The notes: generated from the letters alone by a model not told the origin. Positions 17,460 to 26,859 are shown, numbered from the stretch's first letter. The stretch is 49,992 nt of DNA from Opitutales bacterium (GCA_018700525.1 JABITN010000170.1:1-49992), one strand, 5' to 3'. Program-made: numbers and translations.

Positions 17460-19535
17460 ATGGGTCGCGATATTCAACGTGTTGTCGGGATAATTGGGTT
17501 GTTTGGCGTTTTGAGCGCCTTCGGCGAAAGCGAGGATCCCTATCTTTGGCTTGAAGAAGTAGACGGGGAGAAGGTGCTTTCCTGGGTTAGGGAAAAGAGC
17601 GATGCGGACACGGCGGAGATAGAAGCCGTGCCAGAATTCTCGGATATTCACGCGGAACTTTTGGAGATGTATAACTCGCGTGACCGGATTCCGATGCCGT
17701 CGATTCGCGGGGCATGGGTTTATAATTTTTGGCAAGACGCGGATCATGTGCGCGGGATCTGGCGTCGGACGTGTTTGTCGGAATATTTGACCGAGTCGCC
17801 CGCTTGGGAAACGCTTTTAGATTTGGATATTTTGGCTGCTGCTGAAGGAGAGAACTGGGTCTGGAAGGGCGTGAGGTTTTTAGCCCCGGAAAACCGTCTT
17901 TGTATGGTGAGCCTTTCGCGTGGCGGCGCGGATGCAACGGTCCTTCGAGAGTTCGATACAGTTGCCAAGGCCTTCGTCGAAGGCGGGTTTGTTTTGCCGG
18001 AAGCAAAATCCAGTGTCTCATGGAAGAATAAAGATGCCTTATGGCTGGGGACGGATTTTGGAGAGGGTTCGCTTACGGATTCCGGCTACCCGCGGTTCTC
18101 GAAGATCTGGAAGCGTGGTTCGGAGGTACTGGATGCAACGACCATTTTCGAGGGAGCGACCAGCGATGTATCTGTGGGAGCCTATTCGGAACGGACGCCG
18201 GAGGCGGTCTACGATGTGGTTCATAAATCTCCTGAGTTCTTTCGAGGCATCAGCTTTTTGCGATTGAGCGATCGTTTGGTGAAGCTAGAGATTCCGGACG
18301 ACGCTGAGCTGAGAGGCTTCTTTAAGGAGCAAATGTTGATTTCGCTGCGCAACGATTGGGAAGTTGGGGAAAGAATTTATCCCCAAGACGCCTTGTTGGC
18401 GATTAATCTCGATGCGTTTCTCGCGGGTGGGCGAGATTTTGAAATCCTATTTAATCCGGAAGAACGAGTCGCATTGGGGTCCGTTAATAGCACTTTGGAC
18501 TTTCTCATTTATACGACTCTAGACAACGTGAGCAGTCGTTTGTACCGACTGTCGCTTGGATCGGAAGGATGGAATCGTGAAGAACTCTCCCTCCCGGGTT
18601 TGGGAACAGTCCAGTTGGGGAGTTCGAGCGCCGAGGCGAACCACTTCTTTTTCACCTATACGGACTTCCTGACTCCTTCGAGTCTTTATTTGGTCGAGGA
18701 AACTTCCGAACCCCGAAGAGTGAAGTCGACTCCGGCGTGGTTCGATACGGCGGGAATGCGGGTGGCGCAAAACGAGGCGACCTCGAAAGATGGCACGATG
18801 ATTCCGTATTTCGTCGTTACCCCAAAAGACTTTAAGGCCGATGGAAAGAGCCCGACATTGCTCGGTGGATACGGCGGATTTGAGATCTCATCCTTGCCGC
18901 GTTATTCTGGGACGATTGGTTCGTCTTGGGTTGAGCGAGGAGGAGTCTATGTTTTAGCGAATATTAGGGGCGGCGGCGAATTCGGTCCTAAATGGCATCA
19001 AGCCGCGATGCAGGAGAAACATCAAACGAACTTCGACGATTTTATTGCGGTGGCCGAAGACTTAGTTAAGCGAAGAATCACTTCGCCTGAGCATTTGGGA
19101 ATTCGTGGCGGATCGCAAGGAGGGCTTCTCGTCGGCGGATGCTTTATCCAGCGTCCGGATCTTTTTAAAGCGGTGGTGTGCGCGATACCGCTGCTAGATA
19201 TGAAGCGATTTAATAAACTACTCGCAGGAGCAAGTTGGATGGCGGAGTATGGGAATCCGGATACGGATGACTGGGAAAACATGAAGTTATGGTCGCCCTA
19301 TCAAAACTTAGATCCGAAGATGGACTACCCGAAGGTTTTCTTTTGGACAAGCACTCGAGACGATCGAGTGCATCCTGGTCACGCTCGCAAGATGGTTGCT
19401 AAGATGACGGATATGAAAAAGCCAGTCTTCTATTATGAAAACACTGAAGGCGGGCATGGGGGTGGCGCGAACCTCAATCAACGTGCCTATACGGATGGAC
19501 TGAGCTATTCGTATTTGTGGATGATGTTGCGGTAA
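17460..19535 (+). CDS. Prolyl oligopeptidase family serine peptidase (S9A), exported
   Basis: A 691-residue protein with the two-domain S9A layout: EDPYLWLEEVDGEKVLSWV at the N-terminus, a beta-propeller through the middle and a C-terminal alpha/beta-hydrolase domain. Nucleophile Ser552 lies in RGGSQGGLLVGG; the acid is in TSTRDDRVHPGHA and the His in NTEGGHGGG. It cleaves short proline-containing peptides. ATG 17460 gives a clean signal peptide (RVVGIIGLFGVLSAFGES); the frame is open back to 17373 (TTG) and 17379 (ATG), giving an implausible longer leader. Followed 34 bp later by a TPR gene, possibly co-transcribed. Confidence 0.9.
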   Translation: MGRDIQRVVGIIGLFGVLSAFGESEDPYLWLEEVDGEKVLSWVREKSDADTAEIEAVPEFSDIHAELLEMYNSRDRIPMPSIRGAWVYNFWQDADHVRGIWRRTCLSEYLTESPAWETLLDLDILAAAEGENWVWKGVRFLAPENRLCMVSLSRGGADATVLREFDTVAKAFVEGGFVLPEAKSSVSWKNKDALWLGTDFGEGSLTDSGYPRFSKIWKRGSEVLDATTIFEGATSDVSVGAYSERTPEAVYDVVHKSPEFFRGISFLRLSDRLVKLEIPDDAELRGFFKEQMLISLRNDWEVGERIYPQDALLAINLDAFLAGGRDFEILFNPEERVALGSVNSTLDFLIYTTLDNVSSRLYRLSLGSEGWNREELSLPGLGTVQLGSSSAEANHFFFTYTDFLTPSSLYLVEETSEPRRVKSTPAWFDTAGMRVAQNEATSKDGTMIPYFVVTPKDFKADGKSPTLLGGYGGFEISSLPRYSGTIGSSWVERGGVYVLANIRGGGEFGPKWHQAAMQEKHQTNFDDFIAVAEDLVKRRITSPEHLGIRGGSQGGLLVGGCFIQRPDLFKAVVCAIPLLDMKRFNKLLAGASWMAEYGNPDTDDWENMKLWSPYQNLDPKMDYPKVFFWTSTRDDRVHPGHARKMVAKMTDMKKPVFYYENTEGGHGGGANLNQRAYTDGLSYSYLWMMLR

Positions 19536-19569
19536 TTTGTTTGGCGAATACCAGATTGGCGTTTGATGA

Positions 19570-20115
19570 ATGAATGATTTCATTCTCGAGGCTTGCTCGC
19601 TGTGTGGTGGGTCTGTTGTGTGGTCCGACGCAATGATTAAAACGGCGAAGCGGCTTCAATATGCCAATGGTTACCTGGACTTAGGTATGGTCCACGACGC
19701 GAAAGCGGAATTGGATTTGATCGACGAAAAAGATAGATCGAACTCAGAAGTTTTGTCGATGCGCGTTCGGTTGTTTTTGGAAGCTCGTAACTGGAAAAAG
19801 ATGGTCACGCTTTCCAAGCAGCTTGTCGAATTGGATTCCGATGTGGCGTTTGGCTGGGTGAATTGGGCCTACGCTCTGAGGGAATTGGAGCGGATCGAGG
19901 AGGCGAAGGATGTGGCTATTCGCGGTTTGGGTTCAATTCCGAGAGAGGCGGTGCTTTGGTTTAACCTTGCCTGCTATTGCTCTTTGTTGGGCGAAGTTGA
20001 AGATTCCTCGAACCACCTCAATAAGTCGATCGCCTTGGAGAAATCATTTGAAGCAAAGTCAGTGGACGACCCGGATTTGGATAACCTCTGGGCTTGGATA
20101 CGGAGCAATGAATGA
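19570..20115 (+). CDS. Tetratricopeptide-repeat protein
   Basis: Up to 181 residues, about three to four TPR-type helix pairs: NGYLDLGMVHDAKAELDLID, then a SMRVRLFLEARNWKKMVTLS unit, a NWAYALRELERIEEAKDVAI unit and a WFNLACYCSLLGEVEDSSNH unit. No signal peptide, so probably a cytoplasmic protein-interaction scaffold. ATG 19633 (MIKTAKRLQYANGYL) is a more natural start than 19570 because the first 21 residues match no TPR. The gene end overlaps the tail of a decayed receiver-domain gene on the other strand. No partner can be named. Confidence 0.7.
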   Translation: MNDFILEACSLCGGSVVWSDAMIKTAKRLQYANGYLDLGMVHDAKAELDLIDEKDRSNSEVLSMRVRLFLEARNWKKMVTLSKQLVELDSDVAFGWVNWAYALRELERIEEAKDVAIRGLGSIPREAVLWFNLACYCSLLGEVEDSSNHLNKSIALEKSFEAKSVDDPDLDNLWAWIRSNE

Positions 20116-20129
20116 TGCGATCCTTTCGA

Positions 20130-20500
20130 TGAAAGGGGTGCTGGGGCTCGCTATGACTAGAGGTCGGGGATTTGTCCCCCAATGCGGTTAAGATTAGCTC
20201 GATGTCAGGCAGTCGAATTGTTTTCGGGACGTAGTCTGATATGCTGGTTCGAGGCAAACTTCGCGGTCGCCTTTCATGACGTTTGCGGTAAATGCGATAA
20301 TCGGAATTTTTCGATAAGGGTTATCCGGATTTACTTCGAATCGGTTAAGTACTAAACCTAAGACTGCTTGATTTGTCCGATCGTCGTCTACTACTAAAAT
20401 GGTTTCCCCATTTCCCGTTGATCTTGTTTGAAATGTCGAGTGCTTCCGCTCTTTGGGCCAGATCTAGAGACTCAATCTCGATCTCGCGAAGGTGGGCTCT
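20130..20500 (-). pseudogene. Remnant of a hybrid-kinase receiver domain
   Basis: Reading leftwards from 20404 the minus strand gives TILVVDDDRTNQAVLGLVL, the start of a receiver domain with its acidic pocket. About 40 residues, including the phospho-accepting Asp, are then missing, and the frame resumes with KIPIIAFTANVMKGDREVCLE. A further 1-nt deletion shifts to SDYVPKTIRLPDIELILTA, which contains the conserved lysine of the last loop. Upstream, another frame (SLDLAQRAEALDISNKING) looks like a kinase-to-receiver linker. No start codon. The gene is dead; it probably belonged to a hybrid histidine kinase. Confidence 0.8.
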
Positions 20501-20575
20501 AGCACAATTTTAGACGGAATCCGGATTGGATCGCCTTTGTCCTCAATATAGAGAACATATTGATTAAGACAGCGA

Positions 20576-21988
20576 TTAGTTGCGGTCCCTGGCAACCTTG
20601 GTTGCGTTTTCCGGATCGTAGTTGGGATTGGGCTTTGGCATCTGAGCGGCTATTGATCGTCTCCATTTGTGGAGTTCAGCCTGGAGATGAGCTCGTTTTT
20701 CCGGATGGCTGGTTGCGAGATCGAAAGATTCTCCTATGTCGTTTTCTAGACGGTAGAGTTCGAGTTTTCCGTCTTCGTGAAATTCGACGAGCCGCCAACC
20801 TCCTGAACGGATGGAGCTGTAGGGTCCATCGCCACCGGCGTGGTAGTGCGGGAAATGCCAAAATAGATTTCGATCGATGGAATGGTTGGGGTTTTCGAAG
20901 GTGGGAATCAGATTTTTGCCATCCATCCGAGCGTTGTGCCCGTGGTGGCCTTTTACGCCTGAGGCGGCTAGGAATGTGGGATAATAGTCGGTCGTGATCA
21001 CGGGCGTTGCTGATACAGTTCCAGGTTGCGTGACACCTGGCCAGTAGGCGATCGTTGGAACTCGGACGCCTCCCTCGTAGGCTGACCCTTTTCCGCGTCG
21101 CAAGGGAAGGTTTTCCGTGAATTCGTCATGCTTGCCATAACGTTGGGTGAGTCCTCCGTTGTCCGAAGTGAATACGATCAGCGTGTTGTCGCTCAATCCG
21201 ATGGCATCGAGATGATCTAGTACGCGACCCACGCTCAGGTCTAGGCTTTTGACCATCGCGGCGTAGGTGGGGTTCCTGTGGGTTGCCTTGGGATTCACCT
21301 TTTTCTCAAAATAGGCGACGAGATCGTCCCGGCCTTGGATTGGTGTGTGTGGGGCATTGTAGGCGAAGTAGAGGAAGAAGGGATTCTCTTTGGAGCGTTC
21401 GATTTCCTCGATGGCTTTATCGGTTAGGTAGTCGGTTGAGTAGTTGGTTTCCAATCCGAGGTCTTGGACGATTTCATCTTTGATGTAATAACCGCGCGTG
21501 CCTTTGGGTTTGTCGTGACTGACGTCGAAGCCGTGGGCGGTGGGGCCCTGGTTGGGTTGATCGGGGAAATCGAGATGCCATTTTCCGACGTGAACCGTGC
21601 GGTAACCGCCACCTTTGAGGGCTTCGGCGATTGTAGTGTAGTCTTTTTCGAGGCCTTTCGTCCAATCGGGAATCGTTGTTTTGGCGAAGGGACGGTTTTG
21701 TCCGGCGATGAAATCGGTTAGTTGGAGCCTCGCGGGGTACATGCCGGTCATTATGCTGGCCCGAGTGGGGGAGCAAACGGTACATGCTGCGTAGGCGTTG
21801 GTGAATTTGACGCCTTTGCTGGCGAGGCGATCGAGGTTTGGCGTTTCGTAGAAATCGCTCCCAAAGGAGCTCAGCCCGGTCCAGCCGAGATCGTCGGCCA
21901 AAAAGAGGATGATGTTGGGGCGGTCGTTTGCCGAGAGGGTGGAGGACCCCAAAATAAATAAAGAGAGAAGGAGGGTTGCAGATCTCAT
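20576..21988 (-). CDS. Exported formylglycine sulfatase
   Basis: A 470-residue S1 sulfatase. ATG 21988 is chosen because it begins a standard signal peptide (MRSATLLLSLFILGSSTLSA); the open frame extends 23 codons further without family similarity. IILFLADDLGWTGLS holds metal ligands, the formylglycine motif is C72-S-P-T-R in CTVCSPTRASIMTG, then GKWHLDFP and VFTSDNGGLTQRYG. The C-terminal half has PTFLAASGVKGHHGHN and LYRLENDIGES as in the S1_16-like branch, which includes galactose- and fucose-linked sulfatases; substrate is uncertain. It is divergent from the DUF1080-like gene at 22133. Confidence 0.92.
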   Translation of the reverse strand: MRSATLLLSLFILGSSTLSANDRPNIILFLADDLGWTGLSSFGSDFYETPNLDRLASKGVKFTNAYAACTVCSPTRASIMTGMYPARLQLTDFIAGQNRPFAKTTIPDWTKGLEKDYTTIAEALKGGGYRTVHVGKWHLDFPDQPNQGPTAHGFDVSHDKPKGTRGYYIKDEIVQDLGLETNYSTDYLTDKAIEEIERSKENPFFLYFAYNAPHTPIQGRDDLVAYFEKKVNPKATHRNPTYAAMVKSLDLSVGRVLDHLDAIGLSDNTLIVFTSDNGGLTQRYGKHDEFTENLPLRRGKGSAYEGGVRVPTIAYWPGVTQPGTVSATPVITTDYYPTFLAASGVKGHHGHNARMDGKNLIPTFENPNHSIDRNLFWHFPHYHAGGDGPYSSIRSGGWRLVEFHEDGKLELYRLENDIGESFDLATSHPEKRAHLQAELHKWRRSIAAQMPKPNPNYDPENATKVARDRN

Positions 21989-22132
21989 TGGCAAAAACGT
22001 GAAGGGTCGTCTTGAATGGGGCAATAGGATAGGGTGCTTCGGGGAGGTTTTTGTCATACGGATGCTTGCGATTTTCCCCGTTCTTAGGCTTGTGCCGTTG
22101 AGGCTCGTCGTTAGGACGGGATTATGTATTCG

Positions 22133-22864
22133 ATGCGTATCGTTTTGGTTTTTCTTTCGTTATCCCCGTTTCCCTGCGCGGTTTGGGGGGGACAATCGAT
22201 TGATAGAATGATCGAGGCCAAGAGGACTTTGGTCTTCGAGGACGACTTCAACCGTTCGGAAAGCGATGATTCCAAGGAGGAGCTGAGTCGCGGTTGGGCA
22301 ACCAATAGCGAGAAACGGGCTGCCGGGACCAAGCAAGCGGATTTGGTTGGCGGGTTCCTTTCGATTACGATGGCCAAGGATGCCTATCACGGCGTGTCGG
22401 TTCGCCATGATGCGCCTTTCGACGACGGCGTGATCCAGGTGAAATTTCGCATGCAGGATGCCAAGGGGATTGGCTTTAATTTCAATGACCCGGCATGTAG
22501 AGTTTCTCATGCGGGTCATATCTGCCATATTGGGGTGAAGCCTAAGCAGGTCGATTTTCGCGATGGCAAGACGGGCATCTTCGATCTGAAGATCCGCGAA
22601 AAGCGATTGGCTGGCGCCTCGAAAGAGGAGATCAGCAAGCTTACCAAACATGCATTCGCTTATCATGATGTCGATCTGAAGATCGATCGGTGGTATGAAA
22701 TGTTAATCGTGATACAAGGCGATACGATGTCCGCTTGGATCGATGGTGAATCCGTTGGGAAACTCAGCTCTGCAGGGATAGACCATTCCGTTAAGCAAAA
22801 TATGGCGTTCGCGGTCAGCGGAACCGCAGAGGTGGACGATCTGCGTATTTGGGCATTGAAGTAG
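22133..22864 (+). CDS. Exported DUF1080/LamG-like concanavalin-fold protein
   Basis: A 243-residue protein with a signal peptide (MRIVLVFLSLSPFPCAVWG) and one jelly-roll domain: EDDFNRSES near the start, DGVIQVKFRMQDAKGIGFNF in the middle and VDDLRIWALK at the end. This pattern resembles the DUF1080, or 3-keto-disaccharide hydrolase, family frequent in Planctomycetes and Verrucomicrobia, but the similarity is weaker than for the protein at 32246. It may bind or cleave a glycan. It is divergent from a sulfatase gene, which supports a role in the same pathway. Confidence 0.65.
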   Translation: MRIVLVFLSLSPFPCAVWGGQSIDRMIEAKRTLVFEDDFNRSESDDSKEELSRGWATNSEKRAAGTKQADLVGGFLSITMAKDAYHGVSVRHDAPFDDGVIQVKFRMQDAKGIGFNFNDPACRVSHAGHICHIGVKPKQVDFRDGKTGIFDLKIREKRLAGASKEEISKLTKHAFAYHDVDLKIDRWYEMLIVIQGDTMSAWIDGESVGKLSSAGIDHSVKQNMAFAVSGTAEVDDLRIWALK

Positions 22865-22947
22865 TCGTTAGCTTGAGCAGGATTTTACCATGGGCAAAGC
22901 TTGAACGCTCTCGATTTATTAGGTTTTAGATTCAATTTCAATAGTCC

Positions 22948-23670
22948 GTGATTCTCTCGTCTGAAAAGTCATCATCCACGAGTAAGCTCGATCCGCTTTT
23001 TTGTCTAACAATTCCTCGGTCGGGCTACCATCTACTGATCAAGCGTATCGATTTCTATTTTGGCGATACAGCGCAGCATGTAGAGTTGACGCGCTATCGA
23101 CCCTTGGATTTGCCGATCTCCAAACTCGCGAATCATGGTATCTCGCTTAACCACGATGGCGGAATTAACAGAGCTTGGCCGTGGTCGCGGATTTATGGAT
23201 TTCCGAAACGTGCCACCTCCAAGTATTTGGTCCTTTTTCGGAATCCATTGTTGAGTTTGATTTCCGAATTTCAGCTTCATGAACGCAATGGGCTGAAGCG
23301 CGAAGGCAGTTTCAATGAGTGGAGGGAGTATGCGATTAAGGGGATACGTTTTCGGAAACGATTTATCCGTAAATGGCTGATTGGCTACAATGGCGACAAT
23401 GTTTTAAAGCTCAGCTACGAACAGTGCACGGCAAATCCCAAGGATTGCTTGAGAACGGCGATCGAACATGCTCAGCGCGTTAAGGAGTCTTTGAATGGAG
23501 AGACATTGCAAGCTTGCCTTAATCGTTTTCCGTTCGAAGGGCATCGAGCGTATGAAGACTTTAAATACTATGACAACGTTTTCTTCGAGGAATTGAAATC
23601 TCGGCTCGAGGAAACTGCGGCATATTTGGAAGAGCATGAAGAATACGAGATCGACCTTTCCTTGGGTTAG
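22948..23670 (+). CDS. Sulfotransferase-like protein
   Basis: A 240-residue protein starting with GTG. FCLTIPRSGYHLL at 18-30 matches the 5'-phosphosulfate-binding loop of PAPS-dependent sulfotransferases, and KYLVLFRNPLLSLISEF at 92-108 matches the 3'-phosphate-binding strand and helix (the RDP-type motif reads RNP here). The C-terminal half is charged and helical. No signal peptide. Such enzymes move sulfate from PAPS to a sugar, lipid or protein. This is notable among sulfatases, which do the reverse. Acceptor unknown. No PAPS-synthesis gene is nearby. Hairpins follow the stop. Confidence 0.65.
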   Translation: MILSSEKSSSTSKLDPLFCLTIPRSGYHLLIKRIDFYFGDTAQHVELTRYRPLDLPISKLANHGISLNHDGGINRAWPWSRIYGFPKRATSKYLVLFRNPLLSLISEFQLHERNGLKREGSFNEWREYAIKGIRFRKRFIRKWLIGYNGDNVLKLSYEQCTANPKDCLRTAIEHAQRVKESLNGETLQACLNRFPFEGHRAYEDFKYYDNVFFEELKSRLEETAAYLEEHEEYEIDLSLG

Positions 23671-23726
23671 GGGTGGTTTCGGGGTGGATATTCGTCCTGT
23701 AGGAATTTTAATCAAGAGTCACGAAA

Positions 23727-23793
23727 GACCCTCGCTTGGCTACGGGGCGAGGGTCGCGTGGTATCGAGGCGATTTGATCGCTTGCAAGATACC
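23727..23793. terminator. Two consecutive hairpins before the iduronate-sulfatase-like gene
   Basis: GACCCTCGC (23727-23735) pairs perfectly with GCGAGGGTC (23747-23755) over an 11-nt loop. Directly after, GGTATC (23760-23765) pairs with GATACC (23788-23793) around an inner GGCGAT/ATCGCT pairing. There is no T-tract. The pair could end transcription of the sulfotransferase-like gene or form a structured leader of the next gene. Confidence 0.5.
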
Positions 23794-23848
23794 GCTTGTC
23801 GATTAGATTTTCGTTTTCCAATTATTCGTTAACCCCTTGATTTTCGAT

Positions 23849-25348
23849 ATGCGCGATTCTTTACATCGGCCGAAAGGCTTTTTCTGGTTTGCTATTGGTC
23901 TGATCTCTTTGTTTGGAGCTTCGGCTGGGGCGAAGCCCAATGTGCTCTTGATCTTGGTGGATGATCTTAAGCCGGCCTTGGGTTGCTATGGCGATCCGAT
24001 CGCCGTAAGTCCGAATATCGATCGCTTGGCGGCTATGGGGACGCGTTTCGAGATGGCTTATTGCAACCAGTCGGTTTGCATGGCGTCGCGCTACAACTTG
24101 ATGCTCGGCAGTCGTTCAAGTTCGAGCGGATTTTATTCTTTCGGTTCGCAGTTCCGCGATGTTTATCCGGATGCCGTGACCCTGCCGCAGCATTTTATGA
24201 ACCACGGCTATGTGGCGCATTCGATGGGCAAGGTGTTTCACATTGGGCATGGCAATACCAATGACGAAGCTTCGTGGAGCGTGCCTCACTTGAAAGATAA
24301 GGTGATCGAGTACGTTTTGCCGGCGAGCACGCATCGTCAGCTGACCCGTGAAGAAGCGCTTTTTACAAATGAGTTCAGCAAACCCATCAAGAGCCTACCT
24401 AGAGGCGTGGCCTGGGAGAATGCGGATGTCTTGGACGAAGCCTATGCGGATGGACGCATTGCGTCGCATGCTGTTGATCGCTTGCGTTCGCTTTCGTCTA
24501 AACCAGATCAACCCTTCTTTCTGGCTGTCGGGTTCGTCCGTCCGCACTTGCCATTTTCGGCTCCTAGAAAGTATTGGGAAATGTATGACAGAGGTGAGCT
24601 TCCGATGCCGAAGTTTGAGAAGGCCCCGGAAGGCGCTCCAAAATATGCAGTGAAACGTCAGGGGGAGATCACGGCGTTTAAGCCGGTTCCGGTGGAGAAT
24701 GTTATTTATCAGGATGACCTGAAGCGCGATCTTATCCATGGCTACTACGCGAGTATGAGTTATATGGATGCGCAAGTGGGGCGGGTCTTGGACGAGGTTG
24801 AGACACTAGGGCTTGATAGGAATACGATTATCGTTTTGTGGGGCGATCATGGATGGCACCTGGGCGATCACGGCTCTTGGACGAAGCATTCGAATCACGA
24901 ACAGGCGAACCGGATTCCGATCATCGTTTACGCTCCTGGAGTGACGCTAGCGGGTCGGAGTACGCGTCAGCTTGCGGAGACGGTGGATATCTACACGACT
25001 TTGGCCTCGTTGGCAGGGTTGCCACGTCCGGAGGGACCTCAGCCAATTGATGGTATCGATCTGACTGCTGTTCTTAAGAATCCGGACGAGCGATTACGGG
25101 ACCATGCTTATCATGCTTATCGTAAAGGTGGCCATATGGGACGGGCGATTCGCACGGAACGGTATCGTTTAGTGGAATGGCAATCGAGCGATCCAAAGGC
25201 GAAAATCGAGTATGAGCTGTACGATTATGCGAAAGATCCTCTAGAGACGAAAAACGTGTCGACGTCGCAGCCAAAGGTATTGGCACGTATGATTGAGATC
25301 TTGAAAAAAGAGCCACCTGCAAAATCGCAGGTTCCTAAGGCGAGGTAA
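23849..25348 (+). CDS. Exported sulfatase, iduronate-2-sulfatase-like
   Basis: A 499-residue S1 sulfatase, probably S1_7-type. The signal peptide ends near SAGAKP. LLILVDDLKPALGCYG is the iduronate-2-sulfatase form of the metal-binding strand, and FVRPHLPFSAP and WGDHGWHLGDHGSWTKHSN are strongly characteristic. The formylglycine motif is C77-M-A-S-R: Ala replaces the usual Pro, which the C-x-[PA]-x-R pattern permits. Substrates of this branch include 2-O-sulfated uronic acids, so heparan, dermatan or ulvan-like glycans are possible. ATG 23849 is preferred to a TTG four codons upstream. Confidence 0.92.
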   Translation: MRDSLHRPKGFFWFAIGLISLFGASAGAKPNVLLILVDDLKPALGCYGDPIAVSPNIDRLAAMGTRFEMAYCNQSVCMASRYNLMLGSRSSSSGFYSFGSQFRDVYPDAVTLPQHFMNHGYVAHSMGKVFHIGHGNTNDEASWSVPHLKDKVIEYVLPASTHRQLTREEALFTNEFSKPIKSLPRGVAWENADVLDEAYADGRIASHAVDRLRSLSSKPDQPFFLAVGFVRPHLPFSAPRKYWEMYDRGELPMPKFEKAPEGAPKYAVKRQGEITAFKPVPVENVIYQDDLKRDLIHGYYASMSYMDAQVGRVLDEVETLGLDRNTIIVLWGDHGWHLGDHGSWTKHSNHEQANRIPIIVYAPGVTLAGRSTRQLAETVDIYTTLASLAGLPRPEGPQPIDGIDLTAVLKNPDERLRDHAYHAYRKGGHMGRAIRTERYRLVEWQSSDPKAKIEYELYDYAKDPLETKNVSTSQPKVLARMIEILKKEPPAKSQVPKAR

Positions 25349-25371
25349 GGGCTTCTGGGGTTCGTTCCCGT

Positions 25372-25848
25372 CTATTTTCGAACGTAGTGGCGTATTTGAA
25401 ATTCGGATTCGTCGCGCAGGATGCCTTCTAGGCGAAACTCGTCTTCGAATTCGGGGAAGAAAGCATCGCCTTCGACTTCGCGTTTAACAAGGGTTAGAAA
25501 GAGTTCTTGGCAGCGGGGAAGCGCTTGGCGGTAGATCTCTCCGCCACCGCAAATCCAAACGGGGTGGGCGAAGCGCTTGGCTTCGATCGCTTCGAGGCTG
25601 TCGAGGAGTTCGACGGCCGCGGGAAGTTCAGGTTGAGAGCGGCTTACAACGGCGGTGGTTCGCCCGGGTAGGGGGCGGCCGATGCTGTCCCATGTCTTGC
25701 GGCCCATGACTAGGACGCCTCCCATTGTTTTGGCTTTGAACCACTTGAAATCTTCGGAGATACGCCAGGGAATATCGGAACCGTTACCGATGACTCGGTT
25801 TTGGCTCATGGCTGCGATGGCGCGCCAAGGGGAAGGTTGGGTGGTCAT
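25372..25848 (-). CDS. folA: Dihydrofolate reductase
   Basis: A 158-residue cytoplasmic enzyme reducing dihydrofolate to tetrahydrofolate with NADPH; E. coli FolA is 159 residues. AIAAMSQNRVIGNGSDIPW is the N-terminal strand and Met20-type loop, Asp33 in SEDFKWFK is the catalytic acid, MGRKTWDSIGRPLPGR binds NADPH, and ICGGGEIYRQALP is the cis-Gly-Gly region. It lies 36 bp downstream of thyA on the same strand. The pair forms the usual thymidylate cycle: ThyA makes dihydrofolate and FolA recycles it. Confidence 0.97.
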   Translation of the reverse strand: MTTQPSPWRAIAAMSQNRVIGNGSDIPWRISEDFKWFKAKTMGGVLVMGRKTWDSIGRPLPGRTTAVVSRSQPELPAAVELLDSLEAIEAKRFAHPVWICGGGEIYRQALPRCQELFLTLVKREVEGDAFFPEFEDEFRLEGILRDESEFQIRHYVRK

Positions 25849-25884
25849 TTGGCGTTGAAGGCGATTTCTGGGATCCCAGGATTG

Positions 25885-26685
25885 CTATACGGAAATCGGA
25901 GCTTTGATGGTGGGATGGGGATCGTAGTCGACAAGCTCGAAGTCTTCGAAGGTGAAGTCGGCGATGTTCTTGATGTCGGGATTGATCCGCATAGTCGGAA
26001 GGGAACGCGGTTCGCGGCTGAGCTGGAGATTCGTTTGCTCTAAGTGGTTTTTGTATAGGTGGAGGTCGCCGAATGTGTGGACAAAGTCGCCGGCTTTGAG
26101 TCCGCAGACTTGGGCGACCATCATCGTCAGCAAGGCATAGCTGGCAATATTGAAGGGGACTCCGAGAAAGAGGTCGGCACTGCGTTGGTAGAGCTGGCAG
26201 GAAAGTTCGCCGCGCTCGGTATTGACGTAGAATTGGAAGAGACTGTGGCAGGGCGGCAAGGCCATTAGGTGAAGCTCGCCCGGGTTCCAGGCGCTGACCA
26301 TTAGGCGACGGCTGGTGGGATTGTTTTTGATTTGTTCGATGACCTGCTCGATCTGATTGATACTGCCGCCTTCGGGTGTCTTCCAATCGGTCCATTGGGC
26401 ACCGTAGACGCGCCCGAGGTCGCCGTTTTCGTCGGCCCACTCGTCCCAGATCCTGACTTTGCGTTCTTTGAGGTAGCCGACGTTGGTGTCGCCTTTGAGA
26501 AACCAGAGCAGTTCGTAGATGATAGATCGCAGGTGCAGTTTCTTCGTCGTTAGGCAGGGGAAGCCTTTGCGTAGGTCGAAGCGTGTTTGAGCACCGAAAA
26601 CGGAGTAAGTGCCGGTGCCCGTGCGGTCGTCGCGAAATTGGCCTTGGTCGAGAACGTGTTGTAGCAGGTCGAGATATTGCTTCAT
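25885..26685 (-). CDS. thyA: Thymidylate synthase
   Basis: A 266-residue cytoplasmic enzyme (E. coli 264) that methylates dUMP to dTMP using methylenetetrahydrofolate. [20 protein letters not shown] is the N-terminal family signature with the phosphate-binding Arg, and the nucleophile is Cys146 in [11 protein letters not shown], preceded by [35 protein letters not shown] is a normal C-terminus. First gene of the thyA-folA operon. Confidence 0.98.
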   Translation of the reverse strand: MKQYLDLLQHVLDQGQFRDDRTGTGTYSVFGAQTRFDLRKGFPCLTTKKLHLRSIIYELLWFLKGDTNVGYLKERKVRIWDEWADENGDLGRVYGAQWTDWKTPEGGSINQIEQVIEQIKNNPTSRRLMVSAWNPGELHLMALPPCHSLFQFYVNTERGELSCQLYQRSADLFLGVPFNIASYALLTMMVAQVCGLKAGDFVHTFGDLHLYKNHLEQTNLQLSREPRSLPTMRINPDIKNIADFTFEDFELVDYDPHPTIKAPISV

Positions 26686-26859
26686 GAAAAGAATGAGTGT
26701 TCAGCCTTGAGTCGTGCCTGTCAGCTAAATTTTTAGGAAGCGAGGTCTCAAAAACGAAATTTGAGCGGTTGGCCTGTTTTAATCATAGAAGGAGGGGTAG
26801 CGTTTCGTAGCCTATGGGCTCAAGGATGGAGCCGGACGCGTCGCCCTAACTTGAGGCAT

